Below are positions 1 through 12,266 of a stretch of DNA of 64,000 nt, piece after piece. Position 1 is the first letter of the stretch; each line of letters begins with the position of its first letter. This DNA is from Lactarius indigo (Eukaryota; Basidiomycota; Agaricomycetes; Russulales; Russulaceae), in NCBI GenBank assembly GCA_025766275.1, contig JAFKAC010000003.1:434001-498000 (forward strand). Reading direction: 5' to 3'. Position numbers and translations under genes: made by a program. The notes beneath the pieces are model-generated. The model searched no databases, was not told the DNA's origin, and worked only from the letters and a program-made list of their open reading frames with translations.

Positions 1-1357
1 GAGTGAGCTTACTGAATCCTCCGTGTTTGGGCCCTCCGTCAGGTCCATGAGTTCGACCGCGAGTATCTCATCGCCGTCTTCCATCGCTGCTTCCTCTGGC
101 GTCTGATCAGCGTCCACTTGACGTCCTCCATGCGTAAAGATGAAATTTGTGCTCGAGCCCGCGCTCGTGCCCGAAACGGACTTCGGGCTCGCACCGGAAG
201 AGTTGCGCGCGACACCATTCGTCAGCTTCGAGGCGCCGCCGCCGGTCAACTCGCCGCTCTTCTTGCCCTCGCTCGGCCGCGTCTCCATGCGGTCCGTCCA
301 GGCACCGAAGAGCTTCGCGAGCTTGGTCTTGCGCGAAATCTTGAAGAAGAGCTCGGCGCGGTAGCGGCAGACGACTTTGACGACGATGTCGGGCGACTGG
401 CGGAACTTGAGGTCCTGGATCTTCGCCTTCTCGGCGCGTCGTGAGATGTCGTTCTTCATTTGTACGATCTAGGTGGAGGGAGGGTGGGTTGGAGTTAGGA
501 GAGTGGAATGTGAAGTGCGTGCGCACCTCATCCTGCGCCTCCTCCACGGACAGGGAAAGTCGTTTGCCGTCCTCCTGGCAATTATTGGGTTCCTGTATGC
601 CAGCACACTTTGGAAACATTCGCTCACCCTCAGTCGCTTGTTGTCCTGTCCGGGACATGAGCCCACAGCGTCAGCACTGAGACACAAGACAGGACGCACC
701 TTTTGCAGTTCTCGTGCCAGGTTCTCCATCTTGACCTTTGTCTGATTCGCCTTCGTAAGTTGGCTTTTCGCTACATTCGCATCGAATTCAGGGGAGAGAG
801 AAGCGAAAAAAGAGGGGGGGGTGTACCAGCGTCCTTGTCTTTGAGCAATTTCTGCTTCTCCTTCTGGTGCTCGCGCTCCATGCGCTTGAACTCTGCAAAC
901 TGTGAGCACTCAGCACCCGAGCGAGGGGCGCAGATGGTGGGCGGTGAACGCGCACCAACTCAATGTATTTCACATGTACCGCGTTCTCCTCCAGTCCGCG
1001 GACATGTTTCTGCGCTTCCTCAGCTGTAGCGCACGAACGGCGCATATATAGTCGAGATGGGCGTGTGACAACAGATGATGGGCGGACGCGCGCACCATAG
1101 CGGCGTTCCTCCTCCTCCACGAACACCTCTTCTTCCTCGAGCGCCGCGATGCGGTTCTTCAGGCTCTCGTACATCGCGGCTGGGTCCATCGGCGTCGGAT
1201 CCTTCATTTTTGATTTGCCGTTCGTGACTGCCCCGTGAGGCTGACGCACCGACCCGGACGGCGGGGCTGGGGCGGGGCCTGTCGGTGGTGGCTTGGGGGT
1301 TCGTGGTAGTGCGACCGTCGTCGTAGCGGTGGTGGTGGCCGTCATTGTGCCGTTCAT
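1..1357 (-). CDS. Taxilin-like coiled-coil protein joined to a SUMO/Rad60-SLD-like domain (3' end outside window)
   Basis: Seven exons on the minus strand keep phase at every junction: 1357-1096, 1023-956, 899-827, 770-700, 645-628, 574-527 and 468 to the window edge. Start is ATG at 1357 (MNGTMTATTT), before a Thr/Pro-rich leader. Residues about 60-180 are an uninterrupted charged coiled coil with taxilin-family wording (AAMYESLKNRIAALEEEE, YIELFAEFKRMEREHQKE, NQTKVKMENLARELQK). Exon 7 then encodes a ubiquitin fold resembling SUMO or Rad60 SLD: strands around IVVKVVC and AELFFKI, a Ser/Gly-rich loop, FIFTHGGRQVDADQTPEEA and MEDGDEIL. No terminal Gly-Gly is seen before the edge. Taxilins bind syntaxins in vesicle traffic; a SUMO-like domain is not a usual part of them. 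The joined frame is a direct reading; the function of the fusion is unknown. A decayed copy is at 32.7-35.0 kb. Confidence 0.75.
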
Positions 1358-2175
1358 CTGCGGCGGTTTGTATGATGACAGACGTTGGGTTTGGTGAAGT
1401 AATTGAACGAGTCGTGGTATCGTGGTCGGCTGCGCGAAGCTCGTTCGTCGGCACGCGCTGGCGCCACGGTGGCCGGCCCAGGAACCGGAAGTCATCCATA
1501 CCGACGAGCAATGTTATCCCCGCAAAATGCGCTGGAAATTCGCTATCACTACGGTTCGTCTACCCTAATAATTTCTCGTACAGTGATGATATTTCTCCCC
1601 CTCATTTCGAAAGCGTTCGATTCGAGGACCCTTGTTTGAATGACTGGCGCTCAGCGGATCGTCGAGCATTTGGAGACCATTGGAAGCTTCTATTGATGTC
1701 TTGACGTCCTCGGCACTTTCGTTGCGGCTTCGCCATCACAGCATGGCTGCAACCCGGTGACGGTTGTATTATAATTAGTCCGAAGTATAGAACGGAGATA
1801 GCTCGGTGATACTTGAGGGTCTTGGCTTACTGGCCTGCTGCGCTGGCGAAGCCGGGTCCTTGATACAATACCACAAAGTCTTGATGGCAAGTCAAGTCGA
1901 TGACCAGAGGAGCTCACCTGTCAAGCTTATGAACGGACCTCCCATATAATCACTGCAGTTGGAACGTTGCACGTTTCCGGTATCTAGACAAATTATAGAA
2001 CCCCAGAGAAGTTTTTATTTTTAAGACGCTATACACTGTGTCGACTTTTAGGGTCTAATGGACTTACCAGTGGGTCCCCGTTATTACTCTTCGATGGCTT
2101 GCTTCGATGGGGCAAGGAATTATGTCTTTTTTCAGCGGAAACCCCTTAACTGACGCAAATTATATTCCATTTAGA
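1358..2175. promoter_or_regulatory. Divergent intergenic region between taxilin-like gene and BRCA2 fragment
   Basis: No credible coding sequence. The stretch from about 1692 to 2175 recurs at about 34980-35465, again between a taxilin-like and a BRCA2-like segment, so the head-to-head pair was duplicated with its shared upstream DNA. The second copy lacks the part corresponding to about 1290-1690, which includes the taxilin start codon. Confidence 0.55.
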
Positions 2176-2179
2176 AAAC

Positions 2180-3870
2180 GGTGTCTGATAAGGGGTCTTG
2201 TAAAACGACGGAAATCCACATGATTTGGCGCGTCCCAGACGCGTCGTGCCAGTGTTTGGACCTGGACATCCTCGACTCTTCGCCTCGCGCCTCCACCTAC
2301 CTTACGCATGTATCCAACTCCCTATTTTGCGTTGTATTTAAACAAGACAGCAACCAGGAGTTCCTATGTCTCGTCAGTCAGAGTTCTTGTGGTCCTTCTT
2401 TGCTCTGACTTGCGCATAGATTCATCTTCACCCCCTTGGAAGCGACAACGGTTGTCTTCCCCACCTATGTCGAACAACTGAAACTCCCTAGCAAAGATGA
2501 ACTTGAAGTTATCGATCGATTAGAGCTCAGCTTATTCCATGCGCCAGTCTTACTATCGTAAGGGCACAAGTAGCGTCGCATTGATCGGAGTACCTACCCA
2601 GGATAGACTAGGGTTCAGAAGTATGTCTCGTGTATGTATGCTCTGCACGTCCCAGCTGACTGAAATTATAGAGTCCTCCAAACTTGGATGGTCCCCCTTA
2701 TTCACCAGTCCCCGCTCCCTTTCCTCGACCGCGTTCAACCCTGGAGCACGCTGATCATGACGATCCGTTCTCATTCACATCCAAGACCTCCACAGACTTT
2801 GTCACCGTGTCTGCTTCCCATCTTCAAAACACAGAAACAGGGTGATACCATGCCTCGAATTTATTGTGACCAAGGTCCGCTCTTCCCCTCATCATTTTTT
2901 GAACGGATCCGATTCCGATGTAATATAGGTGTACCCGATCGCATCATCGATTTCACAAAGGATGCAGATGGAACGGTCACGCGGGAGGGCCCACGGCAGG
3001 AGAAAGACGAACTTACAGCGCACAATGCTTGGGCAGTAAGTCTCAGCCCTGACTTCATGTCCTCACTCTACTTACCCTCTACAGAGGAAGTGCCAGCCTG
3101 AGTGCCAACGCTTCCGGAAGGAAGCAGATGACAAATACAAGTTGTACTTTGATTGGGCTCGACGTTTCGAAGCCAAGTCTGAATCCTGGTATCTAAGAGA
3201 AGAGGGTATGCGCTTCCAATTGTACTGCCTCCCTCTATATTGACCTAAGAGTATACAGAACTACATGCCCGGGCACATCGAATCTATGTTCGATGAATGC
3301 GACTACTCGTTCGACATCCCCACGGTGCTGCGTCGCGTTAGCAAGGCCGAAGCCTGCTGGCTCGCATGCTTCACGCGAGACCGCGTCAAGAAGGAGCGTG
3401 AAACCCTCGAGTTGGAACTCGGGCGTGAGTTGCAGGTACGATAGCTCCCGAGTGACCTTCTTTCGTTCCGCAATGCCCTGACGAAGTGCTCTACATAAGG
3501 CTACGTGTTCCTCTGCGTGAAGTGCGCAGCTTCCGCGTCCTGCTGATACGCGATTCCCGCGTGACGCGAAGATCTGCACGCCGCGTAGTCGAACTGCCGT
3601 GCTGGGACGTACTGTCGTTGTTGTTCGACGGCGCTACTGCGGAACACTTCAAAGTGGGTCAGCGTTTCCAGGTCAGTCTCATGCACAGTTACGCCTTTGG
3701 GCTAATCCCGTGCTAAGCAGTAGCGTCATAGATCACGAATCTGACGCCCACGCAGAAAAGTGCTCGAATGGACCGCCATGCAAAGGACTCGCATGTGTAC
3801 GTCAGTTCGAGCAAGATTCGCGGTGGACCAAATTCCTAGAGGGTAGACGTGTTTTTCCCTAACTGATTGT
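2180..3870 (+). pseudogene. BRCA2/Brh2 gene fragment 1 (N-terminal piece joined to C-terminal piece)
   Basis: The first part (to about 2845) matches the N-terminal exons of the longer BRCA2-like copy at 35.6-36.1 kb, including the MSRQS start region and the acidic stretch with DELEVIDRLELS. At about 2845 the homology jumps to the position equivalent to about 38235, skipping the BRC-like region, helical domain and most of OB1. It then continues through the YPI-type segment, the PRQEKDELTAHNAWA block, the FDECDYSFDIPTVLRR segment and the last OB domain (REVRSFRVLLIRDSRV, ELPCWDVLSLLFDG). It ends near 3837 at the same conserved Trp-Thr-Lys-Phe region as the other copies. It has in-frame stops and an internal deletion of about 2 kb, so it cannot encode a working recombination mediator. 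Confidence 0.75.
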
Positions 3871-4536
3871 AGCTACGCCATACTTGTATGGTCGATTATT
3901 CGACCTCCATCATTCATTGATGAACCTGCTAGATGAGCAGGCTATTCATCACAGTTAATCGAAGGAAATTTGGTTTCGTCGATGTACGGTCTCGTGACAT
4001 GGCTACTCCCCACGCTGATTCCATTTCTCTGCTATCTCATCCCTTCTCTTATGTATTCCCATCAGACAGGCGTGCGTGTCTTCATCTCACCTTACCCACT
4101 AATTCATAATGTGTAGTGATGCATCAGGCAATTCCCCGTATGCCTTGGAGATCAGGACGATTATAGGAAGTGAATGAGGGTACATACACTCAGCGCTGAG
4201 ATCCGAGTCTGAAAAGCCACTCCAAGAGCCACTCTCGCCTCTTTCACCACACTTCTGAGAATACCACAACATCGGCTTATCTACGTACGCATGTGCTGGT
4301 CCGAAAGGTTAGAACTGACAAGTGAACCCGGGAGTGCACTTACTGTACTACCGTAATGTCTGATGTCAGAAGATGGAAGAGCATCGGACTTGGAGCGGTG
4401 TTTATATAGCCTTGCCTATAATTGGGTGTATATACCATGACGACAACAATAACAACTTGAATGGGGGTCAAGATGGGGGGTCCGAATAAGGGCCAGAGCA
4501 CAGTATCTTCATAGGCAACCGTCCTCGACGCACTCA
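3871..4536. repeat. Conserved 5' flank of the P450 unit (copy 1)
   Basis: Non-coding. The block at about 4115-4320 (GTGATGCATCAGG, then AGGAAGTGAATGAGGG, CACTCTCGCC and an ACATGTGCTGG-like end) recurs upstream of P450 copies 3, 4, 5, 6, 7 and 8 at about 12690-12870, 40075-40270, 45800-45990, 49340-49530, 57530-57720 and 60960-61140. It is the best candidate for the shared P450 promoter. A pyrimidine-rich segment precedes it in each unit. Confidence 0.6.
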
Positions 4537-6552
4537 ATGGGAGGAAGCCTTTCTGTTGGAGGGACTGTTCATCATCTGCCAGTGGGGTGCGACACAGCAG
4601 CGCTGCCTGGATCGTCGTTTCCCTACTATCATCTCTCACCTGACTGTGTCTGGGACCTTGCGACGACCCGTGGCTGGTTTGGCCTGTAGTGCTGGGTATC
4701 GTACTTATTCTAGTGGTTCGCTATTCGACGAGCCCCTGGCGCAGAGTTCCCCCTGGTCCTCGGGGACTTCCTCTTATCGGAAATGTCCTTGAACTACGAG
4801 ACAAGGTCTGGTTGTTTCAGAGAGATTGCAAGCAAAAATACGGTGTGCTCTCCTTTTTTTACTGGAATGGTATTCACGAGCTCACGATGTTCTAGAGGAT
4901 GTGATGTACTTAAGTGCTCTCGGTCAACCCATTCTCGTCTTGAATAGTCTCAAGGCAGCTTCAGAGCTCCTTGATCGCCAGTGCAAACATCTATTCCGGT
5001 CGCCCTCGCATGATCATGGCTCAAGAAATCATTTCAGGTGGTCTTTTGTTGGCCCTTCTCAACCACGTAGATGAGTAAGTGTTGTAGATGCCTCGTACAA
5101 ATCAGTGCTAACTGTCTTGCCCGTAGCTAACTGGCGCCGTGGCCGGCGGGCAGCTCACCAGGTCCTCACAGAAGCGGCAGTTCGCGGTTATCACAATGTT
5201 CTTCGTAAAGAGGGTGTAATTCTAACTTCTGCCTTGCTTGCGAATCCTGGCGCTCTAGAGAAACACTTTCAACGCGCCACCGCTTCTGCAACCATGTCCA
5301 TCCTATACGATTACCCTAACCCTTGAAACCGAAAATGATAAAAATCTGAAGGAGATTCTAGGCTTACGCCGAACGTCAATCTACGACGAGTGCTCCAGGA
5401 GCATATTTCGTCGAGTTGTTCCCTTGGATGTTACACATCCCTGAAAGGTCCGCCCTAATATTGATCCGATGTTTCTCTAGGCTCACAGGTATGATCCCTA
5501 CCTCAGGTTCGCTAGGTGGAAGTATGAAGGAAACCGAGATTTCACCCGATTCAATCACTTGTTCCAGTCGCTTTTTAATCGTGTTCTGAGCGCTTTGGTA
5601 GGTACAGATCCGGAGGTGATTGGTCGATATCTTCTGAACCAGGAAATTTATAGTCTGAGGGTTCCGAGCGACCAAGCATAAGTGCATCGCTCTTCAAAGG
5701 CTCTGACCACAATCAGCTTTCTCATCAAGAAATGGCTTGGCTCGCTGGGGGGTTATTGTATGTTCTTCCCTTATATCCTCGAGACTCACCCGGGCCGCTG
5801 GATCACCATTTCTGATAGCGTTGCTGGGGCTGATACGACGTCCATAACGAATGCGTTGGTGGGCACTCGCGATGATCGCACATCCAGAAGTGCAGAAACG
5901 TGCACATATTGAGCTGGACACCGTCGTCGGCCGATCGCGTACCCCGACATTTTCGGATGCTCCTAATCTTCCGTACATACAGGCGATTGTTAAAGAAGTC
6001 CTCCGATGGCGCCCTGCTCTCCCATTTTCGCTCCCACACTCCACGACAGAGGACGACTGGTACAATGGGATGTTCATCCCCAAGGGAACCATTGTGCCTC
6101 ACGAATATCATGCAATGTCACCGCGATTCATATTATGGTGACGACGCGGCGAATTTCAGACCAGAACGGTTTCTTGGCACACATGGTGAGATCCTTCCAG
6201 GGTCCTGCGGAGACGCGCGAAGAAGGGCACAGCACATATGGGTTTGGGAAGCGAACTTGCATGGGGAAACACAGTCGCCAACGAGGCGCTTTTCATCTAC
6301 ATAGCTACGTCGCTTCTGGGCAGTAACCTTCGAACCGGCTCGTGATGATGATGGGAATGAAGTTCCCTTTGATGCGGACGTGTTCGTGGATTCTGGGATG
6401 ACTTTGTACGCATATCACCCCTAAGTTGCGTCAAGGCTGACTGCTAACTTGTACCTCGTAGAAAGCCGGCCCCATATGAGTGCAAGATAACGCCTCGGTT
6501 TGGTGAGGTAGTTTCGATACTAGCAGCGGAGGAGGAGCTCCTGAAGACATGA
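4537..6552 (+). pseudogene. Cytochrome P450 array copy 1, frameshifted
   Basis: The order of recognisable parts follows the intact copy at 13.2 kb: SFPYYHLSPDCVWDL leader, membrane helix, PPGPRGLPLIGN hinge, MYLSALGQPILVLN, FPWMLHIPER, AGADTTS of the I helix, KEVLRWR (ExxR), and GFGKRTCMG around the haem cysteine. Reading is broken by two inserted bases near 4672 and 4685, a stop at the start of exon 3 (about 5130), an extra base near 5313 (CCCTAACCC), a disturbed AGADTTS exon near 5850, and an extra base near 6188. Intron 1 is 53 nt. The stop equivalent to the intact copies is at 6550-6552. Either a dead copy or one hit by consensus errors; the stop at the exon 3 boundary favours decay. Confidence 0.85.
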
Positions 6553-7068
6553 CCTTGGGACGGCTGATGCGGAGCGAATCACGATAGAGTTGTTTCGGAT
6601 ACTGTATATTCTGTTTTTTTTTTTTGGGAAGAAAGACCAACGGAAAAGCCATGATCTTCTCAGATCTCTTAGATGAGTAAAGGTGTATACACGTGCATAG
6701 GTCCAGACACGATAGTAGTGCGTGATGACCTCACGATTCTGCACGTTGGTGGGTTGGGGACATTCCCATTTTTGTGATGCTCTCAGTTAGACGGCTGGCG
6801 GCACAAAGACACGGATCTCTTTGATAGTGTCGGTGTATTATCGAACGTGACAACATTGTGGCACTTGTGCAGACTCAGCTACCAGTGTGTCCGCTCTTAG
6901 TTTGAGATTACTAATCACACGTATGTCTTTGCTTCTGTGTTGACAACGACTTCCGTCTGCCTCTGTGTCCGTGTCTGCACCTCCGTCTGTATTTCTGTGT
7001 TTCCTATTCTCAACTCTTTTACTTCTATCTACCATTCCCCTTGGGTCGACACCTATCAGTCTCTACAG
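6553..7068. other. Intergenic, 3' flank of P450 copy 1
   Basis: Contains the short conserved post-P450 segment, a T tract near 6608-6624 and a pyrimidine/GT-rich low-complexity stretch at about 6935-7030 (CTGTGTCC, CTCCGTCTG, TTCTGTG). No gene seen. Confidence 0.5.
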
Positions 7069-7645
7069 CTGAAAGCTACTGACCTTGGCTACGCAGGAAT
7101 AGGTAGACAATCATTGTACCTGATTCTTTGGAAGCTGGCAGAAATCATCGCTCTTGACCCAGGGAGCGAGATCGATGGACATTGGAGGAGACGTAGCTGG
7201 GAGGAGATGATGCGCCAGTTGCACCACCGGTACGCTCAGGCTTCTTCGATCTTTGGTTATACGAACCAAAGCACCATCCACAGGTTCGAGGAGTTCAATG
7301 GCGGTGCGCGCATCCTATACTTTGCCTCGTCACCACCCAGGATGCATCCCTGGGCTCGTACACGGTCCTTTGCACTGATATCACCTGATCACAACTTGAA
7401 GTCGGTGTACAAGTTGGTGAAGGTGACTCGCCAGTTGTTCCCCATCCTATACTTGAGCCCAGCAATGGCTAGTATCGGCTGCGAAGTGGGTGGATGTGAT
7501 TCTGGCACGCGCGGTACGCCGAGGCGTGAATCGGGTCGGGGGCACGCTCGCTATCTCCGGCGCAATGGAGCGCTTGCAGCTTTCAATCGTTACTGTAAGA
7601 GCCTATTCGGTTCGGATTCTTTGAGAATCTGATGCCAGATTATTA
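7069..7645 (+). pseudogene. BRCA2/Brh2 gene fragment 2 (helical domain to early OB1)
   Basis: Starts abruptly at sequence equivalent to LRELKATGCTLATQE of the other copies and runs through the helical-domain ending (LILWKLAEIIALDPGSEID, WSWEEMMRQLHHRY). The middle matches the first OB fold (HNLKSVYKLVKV, CEVGGCDS-like remains of the DEILARAVRRGV segment). It ends at the intron after the ISGA strand. Several frame changes relative to the copy at 35.7-39.2 kb show it is not functional. A 231-residue open frame passes through it but mixes exon and intron sequence. No N- or C-terminal BRCA2 sequence is present in this unit. Confidence 0.7.
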
Positions 7646-8369
7646 CTACATATAGTATGATAGGTAAGTTATTTCCCAAAATTGTGACCTTGTGTGACAC
7701 CCGAGCTCGACACACCCACCAACTGATGGTCAAACAGGGGTCGAACGCAGACTGGTCACCCTGTTGATGAAGAACACTCTTTCTGATTACCTTTGGGACT
7801 GTCGGTTAGAAGTGGGAGGGAATGAGCCTCAAAGTACCTACATTGACAGGTGCTGCTGTCGACAAGGCTGCCAAGATACAAGGGACCAAACACGAGACGA
7901 TGACAAAATAATTACAGTAAGGGAGGTCCAAATACAATGGGTTTTGCGAGAATGGGGAAAGGTACCAAGCTTCCCCGAAAAGTGCAGAGGTGTGATAGGG
8001 TGTTTTATTTAATAGCGGGATGGAATATATCTGGGCAGCTATAGCCACAGATGGAACGAATATGCTGGCTGCTCGGATGAACAACCAACGATACCAATTA
8101 AATACTAACTAAATCGGTCATACAGTATTGTAAGCAAGCCAGTAAAATACCGCTTTGGCGCTCCCTCAATCTTGCTGTCATTCCCCGATTTGTATCTTCG
8201 TTTCCATCACCGCCTACCTTGGGCTCTAATTGACAGTTCCATGGATGCTGCCGAGCAACTACGGAGGCGAGGAAGTATCTTTTGACATCGGGGCATCAGG
8301 GTTGCTACGCACATAAACGAGCAAGGTCGCCCTCTGGTGTCTTTACTGGCACCATCATCGACCAACGCG
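7646..8369. other. Intergenic between BRCA2 fragment 2 and P450 copy 2
   Basis: No gene recognised. From about 8135 onward (AGCCAGTAAAATACCGC, then CTCAATCTTGC) it matches the P450-proximal promoter part of units 3, 5, 6, 7 and 8. The more distal promoter block seen in those units was not found here, so about 7650-8130 may be unit-specific DNA. Confidence 0.45.
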
Positions 8370-10356
8370 ATGGGAACAAGTCCTTCTGTTGGCGGTTCTA
8401 TTCATCCGGGATGCGACACAACTACAATTCCCGGATCGTCGTTTCCATATTATTATCTCTCGCCCAACTGTGTCTGGGACCTTGCGACGACCCGTGGTGG
8501 TTTGGCCGTAGTGCTGGGTATCGCACTTATTCTAGTCGTCCGCTATTCGAGGAGCCCCTGGCGTCGAGTTCCCCCTGGTCCTCGGGGACTTCCTCTTATT
8601 GGAAACTGCCCTTGAACTACAAGATAAGTTCTGGTTGTTTCAGAGAGACTGCAAGCAAAAATACGGTCCGCTCTCTGTTTTTCCCCGAAACGTGTTCTCG
8701 AGCTCACGATATTCTAGAGGATGTGATGTACCTAACTGCTCTCGGTCAACCCATTCTCGTCTTGAATAGTCTCAAGGCAGCTTCAGAGCTCCTTGATCGC
8801 CGTGCAAACATTTATTCTGGTCGCCCTCGCCTCATTATGGCCCAAGAAATCATTTCAGGCGGTCTTATGTTTGCCCTTCTCAACCACGTAGATGAGTAAG
8901 TGTTGTGTTACCTCGTACAAATCAGTGCTAACTGTCTTTCTCGTAGCCGCTGGCGTCGTAGCCGGCGGGCATCTTACCAGGCCCTTACAAAAGCTGCAGT
9001 CCGCGGTTATCACAACATCCTTCGTAAAGAGGCTGTACTTCTTACTTCTGCCTTGCTTGCGAATCCTGGCGCTTCAGAGAAACACTTTCAACGCGCCTGC
9101 TGCTTCTGCGACCATGTCCATCCTATATGATTACCCTACCCTTGAAACCGAAAATGATGAAAGTCTGAAGGAGATTCTAGCTTACACCGCAAGTACGTCC
9201 AAGGCGACCTGCTCCAGGAGCATATTTCGTCGAGTTGTTCCCTTGGATGTTACACATCCCTGAAAGGTCCGCCCTCATATCGATCAGATGTTTCTCTGGC
9301 TCACTGGTATGACCCTACCTCAGGTTCGCTAGGTGGAAGTATGAAGGAAACCGAGATTTCATCCGATTCAATCACTTGTTCAAGTCGCTTTTTAATCGTG
9401 TTTCGAGTGCTTTGGTAGGTGCAGATCCGGGGATGATTGAACGATATCTTCTGAACCAGGAATTTATAGTCCGAGGGTTCCGAGCGACCGAGCATAAGTG
9501 CATCGCTCCTCAAAGGTTCCGAGCACAATCAGCTTACTCGTCAAGAAATGGCTTGGTTCTCCGGGTCATTATTGTGTGTTCTTCCCTTATATCCTCGAGA
9601 CTCACCGCTGGACCACCATTTTTGATAGCGTTGCAGGCGCTGAGACGACGTCCACGACGATGAATTGGTGGGCAGTCGCAATGATCGCACACCCAGAAGT
9701 GCAGAAGCGTGCGCAACTTGAGCTGGACGCCGTCGTCGGCAGATCCCGCGCCCCGACATTTTCGGATGCTCCTAACCTTCCATATATACAGGCGATAGTC
9801 AAAGAAGTCCTCCGATGGCGCCCTCCTCTCCCATTTTCGCTCCCACACTCCACGATGGAGGACGACTGGTACAATGGGATGTTCATCCCCAAGGGAACCA
9901 TTTGCCTCCCGAATATCATGCAATGTAACCGCGATTCATATTATGGTGATGACGCGGAGAATTTCAGACCAGAACGGTTTCTTGACGCGCATGGCGGGAT
10001 CCTTCCAGGTCCTGCGGAGACGCACGAAGAAGGGCACGGTACATATGGGTTTGGGAAGCGGGCTTGCATGGGGAAGCATGTCGCAAACGAGACGCTGTTC
10101 ATCTCCATAGCCATGGCGCTCTGGTCATTGACCTTAGAACCGGCTCGTGATGGTGATGGAAATGAAGTGCCTATCGATGTGGACGCGTTCGTGGATACCG
10201 GGATGACTTTGTACGTATACCACCCCTTAGCTGCGTCGAGCCTGGTTGCTAACTGTACCTCATAGAAGATCGGCCCCATATGAGTGTAAGATAACGCCTC
10301 GGTTTGGTGAGGTAGTTTCGATACTGGCAGCGGAGGAGGAGCTCCTGAAGACATGA
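8370..10356 (+). pseudogene. Cytochrome P450 array copy 2, frameshifted
   Basis: Same seven-exon layout as the intact copies, starting MGTSPSVGGSIH at 8370 and ending with the ELLKT stop at 10354-10356. The first exon reads well to LPLIGN, then a single extra T near 8606 shifts the frame. Extra bases also appear near 9095-9103 and near 9211 in exon 3. Exons 4-7 look sound: GSERPSISASL-type segment, AGAETTSTTMNWW, KEVLRWR, FRPERFLDAHG and GFGKRACMGKH around the haem cysteine. Intron 1 is 51 nt (8666-8716). With only a few one-base insertions this copy would be intact if those bases are errors. It is called a pseudogene on the sequence as given. Confidence 0.8.
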
Positions 10357-10644
10357 CCTTGGGACGGCTAACGGAACAGATCACGACGGAGTTGTTTCGG
10401 CCAATGCACAGCTTGAAAGCCGCACAATTCCCTACGTAGGTGGTTTGGGGTTACTTTTTGTACCCCTGTAAGCTGCATGGCTGGCTGCACAAAGGGCATG
10501 ATCTCCGTGATGTAGATATTAGAACCTTTCCTGGAGATAGTAAATGTTGTTGGGGATAGGATATGATGATTAAATTGCAATGTGCTCGGAGCTTTGGACA
10601 TACAGTATCTGTTTAGCGGTGTCCCGCACGCACATGCCGCAGTG
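10357..10644. other. Short intergenic, 3' flank of P450 copy 2
   Basis: Post-P450 flank followed by DNA with no coding signal; a short CGGAGCTTTGG-type AT/GC mixed region joins directly to BRCA2 fragment 3. Confidence 0.4.
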
Positions 10645-12266
10645 GCGCCACGTGATCCGAATACGCGGCTTTGCGACGCAGGCATGACTTAGAGGCGCTT
10701 GCGGACATTAGATTGTGAGCTCACCGCTTAGCTTCAGGTCTGTGCTTGTTACCGTACAAACTTCAGAAATGTAGCTGAGTTGCGCGACCTCGGTACAAAG
10801 TCTGCTATCCAATATCGGTTTCGCGCTGCTTCAAAGGTCGACCTCCAGGACCCACCGACGCTTTGCGCGAGCTGAAAGCTACTGGCTGCACCTTGGTTAC
10901 TCAGGAATCGATCGACCACCGCTGGTCTCTCGTTATTTGGAAGCTGACCGGAATGGTCGCTTGTTGACCCGTAGAGCAAGGTCGACCAACACTGGAGGCG
11001 ATGGAGCCGGGAGGAGACGACGCACCAGTTGCGTTTCCGGTGCGCTCAAGCGTCTTCTCGATATTTAGCTATACTAACCGAAACACCATCCACAGGTTCA
11101 AGGAGTTCAACGGAGGTGCGCGTCCTATACTTCGCTTCATCGCCGCCTGAGATGCATCCCTAGGCTTGTCCACGGTCCTTTGCGTCACTGATATCACCTG
11201 GTCACAACTTGAAGTCAGTGCCGTGTACAAGTTGGTGAAGGTGGCTCGCCAGTTTTTCCCTGTCCCATATTTGAGCTTACCAATGGCTGGTATCGGCTGT
11301 GAGTGGATGGATGAGATTCTGGCATGCGCGGTACGCCGAGGCGTGAATCGCACTGGGCGCAAATTCGCTATCTCCGGCGCAACGGAGCGCTTGCAGTTTT
11401 CAATCGATCCTGTAAGGAAGAACCTCATCTACATGCCAGATCCCATGTAGCCTAGAACCCTGCGATGTCCTCGAAGCATACGACTGCCGAGCTCACCCGT
11501 GCCATTACTGGAAACGGGACTTACCTCGCATCTTGGCATTCCAAACTCGGTTTCTAACCGTATTTTGCTATAGCTACACTCCACAGTATATCCTCTGATG
11601 ACAGGACGGCGCCAAGTCTGAATCATGGTATCCAAAAGAAGGGGGTACATTCTCTCAAGTCGTTGTCTCTCTGCGTACTTCTATATTGACTCGAGGGTAT
11701 GCAGAAGACATGCCCAGGCACATCGAATCAGTGCGAATATTCATCAGTCCGGTGCTGCGTCACGCTAGCAAGGCCGAAGCCGGCTGGCTCGCGCGCTTCA
11801 CACGAGATCGCGTCTAGAAGGAGCGCGAAACGTTCGAACTGAAACTAGAGCGCGAGTTACAGGTACGAAAACTCCCGAGTGTAGCCCTCCGATCATTCAT
11901 TCCGCAACGCTCTGGCTTTACACTCTACGTAAGGTCGCATGTCCTCCGCGCGAGGTGCGCAGCTCGAGGCGCTGCTTCCGCGATGCCTGCGTGACGCGAA
12001 GATCTGCATGTCTTGTGGTGTGTGGCCGAGATGACGTGCTGGGACATGCTGTCGTTGTCGTTCGACGGCGCTACTGCGGGGCACCTCAAGGAGGGCCAGC
12101 GCTTCCAGGTCGGTCTAGCGCGCGGTATTCTTACCTGTGCTACTGTAAGCAGTAGCGCTCTAGATCACGAATCTGTTACCAACCCAGAAAAGTGCTTGGA
12201 TAGACCGCCACGCGGAGGACTCGCGTGTGTACGTCGAGCAAAATTTCGCGGTGAACCAAATTCTAG
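10645..12266 (+). pseudogene. BRCA2/Brh2 gene fragment 3 (helical domain, OB1, last OB)
   Basis: Begins just upstream of the exon equivalent to NVAELRDL and keeps the helical domain, including the intron with GTGAGC donor and CTTCAG acceptor. OB1 follows: PYLSLPMAGIGCEWMDEILACAVRRGV, then the segment equivalent to NGTHLAPWHAKLGF near 11500. At about 11605 the homology jumps over roughly 300 bp to the KSESWYPKE-like segment. It then continues through VLRHASKAEAGWLARFTRD and the last OB fold (LSLSFDGATAGHLKEGQRFQV) to the conserved end near 12266. A TAG in the LARFTRDRV segment (about 11814) and shifted frames show loss of function. Confidence 0.75.

Noticed and set aside
6937..7632. A 231-residue new gene
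   Set aside because: It runs through exon and intron remnants of BRCA2 fragment 2 plus a low-complexity pyrimidine-rich leader.
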